Below, one piece after another: positions 1-5,409 of a DNA stretch of 8,791 nucleotides (position 1 is the first letter of the stretch; every line of letters starts with the position of its first letter). The translations under genes and the position numbers were made by a program. The notes below the pieces were generated by a model that saw only the letters and a program-made list of their open reading frames with translations, had not been told where the DNA came from and did no database searches. This DNA comes from an uncultured Comamonadaceae bacterium. GTDB taxonomy: Bacteria > Pseudomonadota > Gammaproteobacteria > Burkholderiales > Burkholderiaceae_C. The stretch spans positions 1 through 8,791 of the forward strand of contig CALMOI010000087.1 of assembly GCA_937871735.1 (NCBI GenBank), read 5' to 3'.

Positions 1-1078
1 CGCGCTTCTTGCAGTCGCTCTTGATCACCGTCCAGGGCGCGTCGGCGGTGTCGGTCTCGAAGAACATGGCTTCTTTGGCGCGGGTGTAGTCGTCCCACTT
101 GTCCAAGCTGGCCAAGTCCACGGGGCTGAGCTTCCACTGCTTGAGCGGGTGGGTTTCGCGCTCTTTGAAGCGGCGGCGCTGCTCTTTGCGGCTGACGCTG
201 AACCAAAATTTGATCAGGTGAATGCCGCTGCGTACCAAGTGACGCTCAAAGTCCGGGGCTTGGCGCATGAAGTCTTGGTATTCGGCGTCGGAGCAAAAGC
301 CCATGACGCGCTCCACGCCAGCGCGGTTGTACCAACTGCGGTCAAACAGCACGATCTCGCCCGCTGTGGGCAGGTGCTGCACGTAGCGCTGGAAGTACCA
401 CTGGCCGCGTTCGACTTCGCTGGGTTTTTCCAGGGCCACCACGCGCGCGCCGCGTGGGTTCAAGTGCTCCATCATGCGTTTGATGGTGCCGCCCTTGCCT
501 GCCGCATCGCGGCCTTCAAACAAGATCACCACGCGCTGGCCGGTTTCTTTGACCCACGCTTGGAGCTTGAGCAGCTCCACTTGCAGGCGAAATTTTTCTT
601 TTTCGTAGCTGGCGCGCCGCATCAAATTGCGGTACGGATAGCCGCCGTCGCGCCAATCGGTTGCCAGCTCGTCGTCGGGGTTGGGGCCAACGGGAGCGCG
701 AGCAGTAGTCGCTGGACGCAAGGCTTTGCGCAGCACGTGCAAATCGTCGGGCGATGCGCCGTCCAGCAGCGCACGCAGAGCCTGCGCACGCTCTGCCGGG
801 GACTGAGTCAGTGCGCCGTTGGTCACGACATCCAACACAGCGGCCACTTTGCTGCCTTGGGCAGCTTCGCTGGCTTGGCTGGCTTCCCATTTTTCCCAGT
901 TTTCGGCACGGTGCTTACGGCCCACGCGTGTGGGCTTGGTTTTGGCGGCTGTGGCTGATTTGACCGAGGGCACCGCAGCCGCCTTGACCGGCACACTGGG
1001 AACGGCAACGGGAACCAACAAGCCAGCGGCCTCAACGACGGGAGGGGTCGGGGTGTCAGACGTAGATTTGGTATTCAT
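1..1078 (-). CDS. ppk2: PPK2-family polyphosphate kinase (partial, C-terminus missing)
   Basis: The reverse strand reads open for 359 codons from an ATG at 1078 to the window edge, so the C-terminus is missing. From about residue 158 the protein is a clear PPK2: a helical YEKEKFRLQVELLKLQAWVK segment, Walker A GRDAAGKGGTIKR (189-201, Lys195), EKPSEVERGQWYFQRYVQHLP (217-237), Walker B region EIVLFDRSWYNRAG (241-254, Asp246) and a basic lid SRKEQRRRFKERETHPLKQW (296-315). Family members transfer phosphate between polyphosphate and nucleoside diphosphates in the cytoplasm; the motif set suggests the single-domain class I, but substrate preference cannot be read from sequence. The first 150 or so residues are unusual: an Ala/Pro/Val-rich stretch (about 1-50) followed by a charged helical part. 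The start is supported by AGGAG at 1089-1093, 10 bases upstream. It lies downstream of fau on the same strand, behind an inverted repeat at 1153-1184. Family assignment is near certain; class is inferred. Confidence 0.95.
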   Translation of the reverse strand, partial: MNTKSTSDTPTPPVVEAAGLLVPVAVPSVPVKAAAVPSVKSATAAKTKPTRVGRKHRAENWEKWEASQASEAAQGSKVAAVLDVVTNGALTQSPAERAQALRALLDGASPDDLHVLRKALRPATTARAPVGPNPDDELATDWRDGGYPYRNLMRRASYEKEKFRLQVELLKLQAWVKETGQRVVILFEGRDAAGKGGTIKRMMEHLNPRGARVVALEKPSEVERGQWYFQRYVQHLPTAGEIVLFDRSWYNRAGVERVMGFCSDAEYQDFMRQAPDFERHLVRSGIHLIKFWFSVSRKEQRRRFKERETHPLKQWKLSPVDLASLDKWDDYTRAKEAMFFETDTADAPWTVIKSDCKKR

Positions 1079-1085
1079 GGCGCAA

Positions 1086-1093
1086 CTTCTCCT
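1086..1093 (-). promoter_or_regulatory. Shine-Dalgarno site of ppk2
   Basis: On the minus strand the bases read AGGAGAAG; the AGGAG core (1089-1093) ends 10 bases before the ATG at 1078. It is the clearest ribosome binding site on the left side of the window and fixes the ppk2 start. An ATG slightly upstream, at 1100, is out of frame. Confidence 0.7.
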
Positions 1094-1103
1094 GATTCAT
1101 GAG

Positions 1104-1130
1104 GGGTCTGCAAAATGCAAAGCAGAACCC
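1104..1130 (-). other. Small inverted repeat in the ppk2 leader
   Basis: GGGTCTGC (1104-1111) pairs with GCAGAACCC (1122-1130) with one bulged base and a 10-base loop. It lies between the larger dyad (1153-1184) and the ppk2 ribosome binding site. No T-run follows it on the minus strand, so it does not look like a terminator. It could be a leader hairpin affecting translation or mRNA stability, or a chance pairing. Confidence 0.3.
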
Positions 1131-1144
1131 GCCACTGTGCGCCT

Positions 1145-1184
1145 AAAACAGCGACGGCGACTTGACTCGGGTCAAATCGCCGTC
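1145..1184 (-). terminator. Possible intrinsic terminator after fau
   Basis: GACGGCGA (1153-1160) pairs perfectly with TCGCCGTC (1177-1184). Inside, after one mismatch, TTGAC (1162-1166) pairs with GTCAA (1171-1175) around a 4-base loop. Read on the minus strand, the hairpin begins about 38 bases after the fau stop and is followed by GCTGTTTTAGG, a short T-run (complement of 1145-1148). The stem is good, but the T-run is short and offset, so termination would be moderate. The same repeat contains an FNR-like dyad, listed separately, and the two readings compete. Confidence 0.4.
1162..1175 (-). promoter_or_regulatory. Perfect FNR/Anr-type dyad upstream of ppk2
   Basis: The minus strand reads TTGACCCGAGTCAA. 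This matches the TTGAY-N4-RTCAA pattern bound by oxygen-responsive FNR/Anr/FnrL regulators in proteobacteria, with both half-sites intact. Its centre is about 90 bases upstream of the ppk2 ATG, a workable position for activation of ppk2. No good -10 element stands at the expected spacing, and the dyad sits in a longer palindrome that could simply be a terminator stem. Treat it as a candidate operator. Confidence 0.3.
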
Positions 1185-1222
1185 ATGCCGTTGTCACAAA
1201 GCTGACTCGCTGGTGGTCTGCG

Positions 1223-1807
1223 TCAGAGGGGCCAGACCACGCCGTTGTCGTTCAAGATGGCATCGAGCGGCATGTCGTGCAGCTCAGGTTCGAGTTCATC
1301 CAAGTAACCGTGGGTGTAGCCCAAGCCGATGGTGTGAGGTCTGGGCTGCAAGGTGGCCAGCGTGCGGTCATAAAAACCGCCGCCGTAGCCCAAACGGTAG
1401 CCGCCTGCGCCGTAGCCCACGCAGGGCACAAACAGCAGCGTGGGCACGATGACTTCGGTGTCTTTCGGCTTGGGAATGCCGTAAGCATCTTCCTCCATCG
1501 GGCAGCCGGGGTACCACGCGTGGAAGGTGAGGGTTTTGTGCTCTTTGTTCACCACGGGCAAGCCGATGCGGCGCGGCTGGGGTTCATCGAGCAGCTCGCC
1601 GTCTTCTTTCCAGCGATGCAGCGCGGGCAACGGGTCGAACTCACCTTTGATCGGCCAGTAAGCGCCAATCACGATGTCGGGTCGCCCCACCAGCCAAATG
1701 CGCATCACGCGCTGCAAGGCTTCGGCTCGCTCCAATCGATCCGGCATATTCAAGCGTGCTTCGATCAAGGCTTTGCGTAAGGCCTTCTTTGCGTCTGACT
1801 TGTCCAT
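1223..1807 (-). CDS. fau: 5-formyltetrahydrofolate cyclo-ligase (5-FCL)
   Basis: The 194-residue protein matches the usual size of the 5-FCL/YgfA family, which uses ATP to convert 5-formyl-THF (folinate) to 5,10-methenyl-THF in the cytoplasm. The N-terminus has the expected basic helix (KSDAKKALRKALIEARL, 3-19). GAYWPIKGEFDP (48-59) fits the conserved substrate-region motif, and YRLGYGGGFYDRTL (137-150) is the glycine-rich nucleotide/Mg site typical of the family. The ATG at 1807 is preceded by AGGGA (complement of 1812-1816), only 4 bases away, so the ribosome binding site is weak; Met21 is a less likely alternative start because it would lose the basic helix. The gene is divergent from slt with 9 bases between start codons, so its promoter must lie inside the slt signal-peptide codons. 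In many proteobacteria 6S RNA lies next to this gene; I see none here. Confidence 0.95.
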   Translation of the reverse strand: MDKSDAKKALRKALIEARLNMPDRLERAEALQRVMRIWLVGRPDIVIGAYWPIKGEFDPLPALHRWKEDGELLDEPQPRRIGLPVVNKEHKTLTFHAWYPGCPMEEDAYGIPKPKDTEVIVPTLLFVPCVGYGAGGYRLGYGGGFYDRTLATLQPRPHTIGLGYTHGYLDELEPELHDMPLDAILNDNGVVWPL

Positions 1808-1810
1808 AAT
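1805..1810 (+). promoter_or_regulatory. Possible -10 element of slt
   Basis: CATAAT matches the sigma-70 -10 consensus at five of six positions and overlaps the fau start codon. Its end is 6 bases before the slt ATG at 1817, so initiation at the usual distance would fall on or very near that ATG, giving a leaderless message or use of the second ATG at 1844. I see no recognisable -35 hexamer 16-18 bases upstream, so support is weak. Confidence 0.22.
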
Positions 1811-1816
1811 GTCCCT

Positions 1817-3898
1817 ATGCAGTTACTAAAGATTCTGACACCGATGGGTTCGCCCGCCCTGCGTTCAACGCTGTGCGGCGCGTTGTTGTGGCTGGCTGTT
1901 GCACCCAGTTTCGCGCAAACCTCACCCAGCAAGGCCGATGCCGTCTTGCTGGAAATGCAGCAAGCCTTCCGCAAGGGCGACAAAAAGCAGCTTACTGCGT
2001 TGTTGCCCCAAACCCGCAATCACCCGCTGGAAGCCTGGGCGGCTTACTGGGAGTTGAAGGCGCGGCTTGAAGATTCCAACCTCATGGAAGTGCAAGAATT
2101 TTTCTCGCGCTACCCCGGCACTTACCAAGAAGACCGCCTGCGCAATGACTGGCTGCTGCTGCTGGGCCAGCGCCGCGATTGGACGAACTTCGCCGCCGAG
2201 CACCCCAACTACCGCATGGGCGACGACCGCGAAGTGCGCTGCTACGCGATGGCGGTGGACTTGATGCGCAACAACCCCAACACGCCCGCCGACATCGCCG
2301 CCGATGTGCGCCGCAACTGGTACGCCCAGCGCGAAGCCGGTGACGGCTGCGCCTTCGCCGCCGACCGGCTGCACGAGGCGGGCAAGCTCAGCGACTTGGA
2401 CGTGTGGCGCAAAGCCCGCTTGGCCGCCGAACAGGGCCAAGTGCGTGCCACCCGCATGGCGGTGATGATGGTCACGCCCGATGCCGAAAGCCAAATCACC
2501 GACATCAATGCGCAACCGGCCAAGTACCTGCAAAGCCGCATCGCCGCGCCCTCGCGCATCCGCAAAGAGCTGGTGGTGCTGGCGCTGGTGCGCATCGCCG
2601 CCGAAGACCCCGCGCAAGCCGCCCAACTGCTCGACAGCAAGTGGAGCCCGCACCTCAGCGCCGAAGAGCGCAACTGGGTCTGGGGCACCATCGGCAAGCA
2701 AACCGCCGCGAAGTTGGGCGACGGCGCGCTGGGCTACTTTGCCAACGTCACCCGCGATGCCGATCTGACTGACGACATGCTGGCCTGGAAAACCCGCGCC
2801 GCCTTGCGCGCCGGTCAATGGAAAACCGTGCTGACCAGCACCCGCGCCATGAGCGACAGCACCCGCACCGAACCCGCATGGACGTACTGGCGCGCCCGCG
2901 CCCTGCTGGCCAGCGTGTCGCCCAGCGAGCGCGTCTTGGTCGAGCTGATGCCCAACGCTGACCCCAACATGGCCGCGCGCCGCCGCCCCGAAGTGGTCGA
3001 AGCGCGCCAACTGCTGGAGTCGTTGACCGGCATGCATGGTTTTTACGAACATTTGGCACAAGAAGAATTGGGCCAGCGCGTGAGCGTGCCGCCGCTGCCC
3101 ATGCCGCTGACCGTGCCTGAAAAATACGCCGCACGGCAAAACCCGGCGCTGGGTCGGGCGCTGTACGCCATCCAAATCGGGCTGCGCAGCGAAGGCGTGC
3201 GCGAGTGGAACTACGCCACCAACCTGCACGCCAAAGGCGGCATGACCGACCGCGAACTGCTGGCCGCCGCCGACTTGGCCTGCGAGCGCGAGGTGTGGGA
3301 TCGCTGCATCAACACCAGCGACCGCACCAAAACCCAAGTGGACATTGCACAGCGCTTTCCGCTGCCGCACCGCCCCGCCGTGCTGCAACGCAGCCGCGAG
3401 ATTGGCCTTGACCCGGCTTATGTTTACGGCCTGATCCGCCAAGAAAGCCGCTTTGTGACCGATGCCCGCTCGGGCGTGGGCGCATCGGGTCTGATGCAAG
3501 TCATGCCCGCCACCGCACGTTGGACGGCCAAAAAAATCGGCATGACCAACTTCAGCCCCGAGCAAATCACCGACCGCGACACCAACATCGCCATCGGCAC
3601 GGGTTATCTGAAACTGGTGCTCGACGACTTTGAAGGCTCCATGCCGATGGCCGCTGCGGCTTACAACGCCGGCCCCAGCCGCCCCCGCAGCTGGCGCAAC
3701 GGCCCGGTGGTGGAAGCCGCCATTTGGGCCGAGAACATTCCCTTCGCTGAAACCCGCGAGTACGTCAAAAAAGTGTTGGACAACACCACCATGTACGCCG
3801 CGCTGATCACCGGCCAGCCGCAATCGCTCAAAACCCGCTTGGGCACCGTGGGCCCGCGCAAAGGTGCCGCGCAACCCGATGGCCGCGACCTGCCCTAA
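1817..3898 (+). CDS. slt: Soluble lytic murein transglycosylase (Slt70-like)
   Basis: The protein has 693 residues, somewhat longer than E. coli Slt (about 645). It starts with a Sec signal peptide: hydrophobic GALLWLAVAP (21-30) and a likely signal peptidase I site after SFA (31-33). A long alpha-helical region (about 35-500) fits the Slt superhelical ring. The C-terminal SLT domain (about 530-660) has YGLIRQESRF with the catalytic Glu543, then GASGLMQVMPATA, NIAIGTGYL, AAAAYNAGPSRPRSW and IPFAETREYVKKVL. Such enzymes act in the periplasm, cleaving peptidoglycan between MurNAc and GlcNAc with formation of 1,6-anhydroMurNAc during wall turnover. The start is uncertain: the ATG at 1817 has no Shine-Dalgarno sequence; an in-frame ATG at 1844 also leaves a usable signal peptide. 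The gene is divergent from fau and followed by the ACBP gene after 26 bases. A 650-codon open frame on the opposite strand (1922-3874) is a composition artefact. Confidence 0.95.
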   Translation: MQLLKILTPMGSPALRSTLCGALLWLAVAPSFAQTSPSKADAVLLEMQQAFRKGDKKQLTALLPQTRNHPLEAWAAYWELKARLEDSNLMEVQEFFSRYPGTYQEDRLRNDWLLLLGQRRDWTNFAAEHPNYRMGDDREVRCYAMAVDLMRNNPNTPADIAADVRRNWYAQREAGDGCAFAADRLHEAGKLSDLDVWRKARLAAEQGQVRATRMAVMMVTPDAESQITDINAQPAKYLQSRIAAPSRIRKELVVLALVRIAAEDPAQAAQLLDSKWSPHLSAEERNWVWGTIGKQTAAKLGDGALGYFANVTRDADLTDDMLAWKTRAALRAGQWKTVLTSTRAMSDSTRTEPAWTYWRARALLASVSPSERVLVELMPNADPNMAARRRPEVVEARQLLESLTGMHGFYEHLAQEELGQRVSVPPLPMPLTVPEKYAARQNPALGRALYAIQIGLRSEGVREWNYATNLHAKGGMTDRELLAAADLACEREVWDRCINTSDRTKTQVDIAQRFPLPHRPAVLQRSREIGLDPAYVYGLIRQESRFVTDARSGVGASGLMQVMPATARWTAKKIGMTNFSPEQITDRDTNIAIGTGYLKLVLDDFEGSMPMAAAAYNAGPSRPRSWRNGPVVEAAIWAENIPFAETREYVKKVLDNTTMYAALITGQPQSLKTRLGTVGPRKGAAQPDGRDLP

Positions 3899-3924
3899 CC
3901 CCCAGACTCACGAAGACGCACGCC

Positions 3925-4179
3925 ATGACCGACCTGAACGCCGCCACCACCGCCGCCGCCACCGATGCCCTGCACCTGAGCGAGCGCCCGAACAACGCCA
4001 CGCTGCTCCAGCTCTACGCGCTGTACAAGCAAGCCACCGAAGGTGATGCCAGCGGCAGCCGCCCCGGCTTTAGCGACTTGGTAGCGCGTGCCAAGTGGGA
4101 TGCGTGGGCCAAGCTGCAAGGCACGGCAACTGACACCGCCCAGCAAAGCTACATCGACTTGGTCGCCAGTTTGGACTGA
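3925..4179 (+). CDS. Acyl-CoA-binding protein (ACBP family)
   Basis: This 84-residue protein is a complete ACBP domain, a four-helix bundle that binds medium- and long-chain acyl-CoA esters in the cytosol. LLQLYALYKQATEGD (27-41) carries the ligand-contacting Tyr31 and Lys35 (Tyr28 and Lys32 in animal ACBP). RPGFSDLVARAKWDAWAKLQG (46-66) is the family signature, with Lys57 at the CoA-phosphate contact, and the conserved Tyr76 is in SYIDLV. The first 15 residues are Ala/Thr-rich and probably disordered. The ATG at 3925 has only a weak GAAG (3912-3915) upstream. It follows slt by 26 bases on the same strand, so it probably shares that transcript, although no functional link to cell-wall turnover is obvious. 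Its last 31 bases overlap the 3' end of the convergent aminopeptidase gene. The family is best known from eukaryotes but occurs in some bacteria. Confidence 0.93.
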   Translation: MTDLNAATTAAATDALHLSERPNNATLLQLYALYKQATEGDASGSRPGFSDLVARAKWDAWAKLQGTATDTAQQSYIDLVASLD

Positions 4180-5321
4180 GCCTCCACAGCGGCTTGCAAC
4201 CCCCGTCGGCGCTCGTCTTTTGGGCGCTGCGCCAGTTCCCGCACGGTGGCGTAGAAATGATCCCACGCGGGATCTTGGGCGTACAGCGCTTCAAACCCCG
4301 GCACCAATTCGTCGTACACGCCCAAGGCGGCAAAGCTGGCGTTGTTGGCGCGGGCCACCCACGCATCTGCGGCGCGTTGGGCGGCTTCGACAGCAGCATC
4401 TGACGCGGCGGGGTGCTGCTCTGCGGTGGCTACCCAGTCGCGCTTCAAGTCAGCGTACTGCTGGCGGAACTGCTGCATCAACGCGGCTTTGGCGGCAGCC
4501 AGATCAGCGGCGCTTTGCTGCGCGCTGGGACGGGCGTACACGGCGGCCAGCTCGCGCCGGATGGTTTGGGTCAGCGCCCGAAACGCTTGCCGCCGCTGTT
4601 CACGCTGCGCGTACTGCGCGCGCTGCTCGGGACTGGCGTGGCGCGCCAGCCATTGCGCCACGCCAAGGCGCTCCACCGCTGTGGCAAAGGACTCGTTGAA
4701 CATCGAATCGTCAGCCACATAGACGACTTGGTGCGCCAACTCGTGAAACAGCAAGCGCGCCAGCTCGGCATCTGGCTGCCCAATGAAGGTGTTGAGCAAC
4801 GGGTCGCCGCCCACCCAATTGCTCCAGCCCAGCGTGGAGTACGCGGGGACGCCGTAAACGCCGACTTCCAGCCCTTGCGCTTGCAGCGTGCGCGCCAGCG
4901 TCTGCGCCTCGGCGATGTCAAAGTAACCCCGGTAGCTCACGCAGCCAGCCAGGACAAAGCACCAGGTTTTGAGGGTCAGCGCATCAGGCGGCGCGGCGAC
5001 CACGTTCCACACCACCGCTGGGCGGTGCAGATCGGCGTAGCGCTGGTAGCTGGCGTTGTCGGGCAAATGCAAGTCGGTGACAGCAAAGCGTCGCAGGTGT
5101 TGCGCCAGCACCAAACGCGCTTGCAATGCGGCGGGCGTGGCCGGGTCGGCCAGCCAATCAGGCACAGAACGCGCCGCAGCCATGACACGCACATGGCCGC
5201 CCACCGCCTGTTGGTAATAGGCCAAATCGGTGCAGGCACTCAAGGCCAGCGCGGCCACCAGCGCCATCCAGCGGACAGGTCGAATCCACCGAACTACTGA
5301 AGTTTGAGAAATAGCGTCCAT
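4149..5321 (-). CDS. Predicted zinc aminopeptidase, lipoprotein (COG4324 type)
   Basis: I recognise this as the predicted aminopeptidase family COG4324 (Pfam Aminopep, formerly DUF2265). From the ATG at 5321 it has 390 residues. The N-terminus is a lipoprotein signal: arginines (WIRPVRW), a hydrophobic stretch, then lipobox LSAC with Cys30; the next residue is Thr, with no Asp retention signal, so an outer-membrane anchor is plausible. LLFHELAHQVVYV holds the HExxH zinc site (His193, Glu194, His197) and FNESFA gives a likely third ligand Glu210. Conserved GVPAYSTLGW and DPLLNTF stretches precede the zinc site. The C-terminal third is Ala/Gln/Arg-rich and helical, likely coiled coil. Family members are largely uncharacterised, so aminopeptidase activity is a prediction. 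An in-frame TTG at 5342 would add seven residues; I prefer the ATG, though neither has a clear Shine-Dalgarno sequence. Its 3' end overlaps the ACBP gene by 31 bases, tail to tail. Confidence 0.88.
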   Translation of the reverse strand: MDAISQTSVVRWIRPVRWMALVAALALSACTDLAYYQQAVGGHVRVMAAARSVPDWLADPATPAALQARLVLAQHLRRFAVTDLHLPDNASYQRYADLHRPAVVWNVVAAPPDALTLKTWCFVLAGCVSYRGYFDIAEAQTLARTLQAQGLEVGVYGVPAYSTLGWSNWVGGDPLLNTFIGQPDAELARLLFHELAHQVVYVADDSMFNESFATAVERLGVAQWLARHASPEQRAQYAQREQRRQAFRALTQTIRRELAAVYARPSAQQSAADLAAAKAALMQQFRQQYADLKRDWVATAEQHPAASDAAVEAAQRAADAWVARANNASFAALGVYDELVPGFEALYAQDPAWDHFYATVRELAQRPKDERRRGLQAAVEAQSKLATKSM

Positions 5322-5409
5322 GCAATCAAGGCACCCAGGCAAAGTGGTTGGGCGATCCTACAACCGCCACAGTGCAGACGCTGGCATCGAGATTCGCTAG
5401 ACTGCCCTC

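Noticed and set aside
149..958. A 269-codon plus-strand open frame
   Set aside because: It is antisense to ppk2, which has all family motifs on the minus strand; the plus-strand product is Ala/Phe/His-rich with no domain.
1079..1222. 6S RNA next to the 5-FCL gene
   Set aside because: 6S RNA is a frequent neighbour of this gene, but the gap is only 144 bases, is filled by two short inverted repeats and the ppk2 ribosome binding site, and shows no long rod-like hairpin with a central bubble.
1922..3874. A 650-codon open frame on the strand opposite slt
   Set aside because: It lies entirely within slt, whose domains are unmistakable. The translation is a low-complexity Gly/Ala/His/Val-rich product with no recognisable domain, as expected for the antisense of a GC-rich gene with strong third-position bias.
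5322..5342. TTG start at 5342 for the aminopeptidase
   Set aside because: It adds seven residues (including two Cys) before the ATG without a ribosome binding site, and the lipoprotein signal is complete from 5321.
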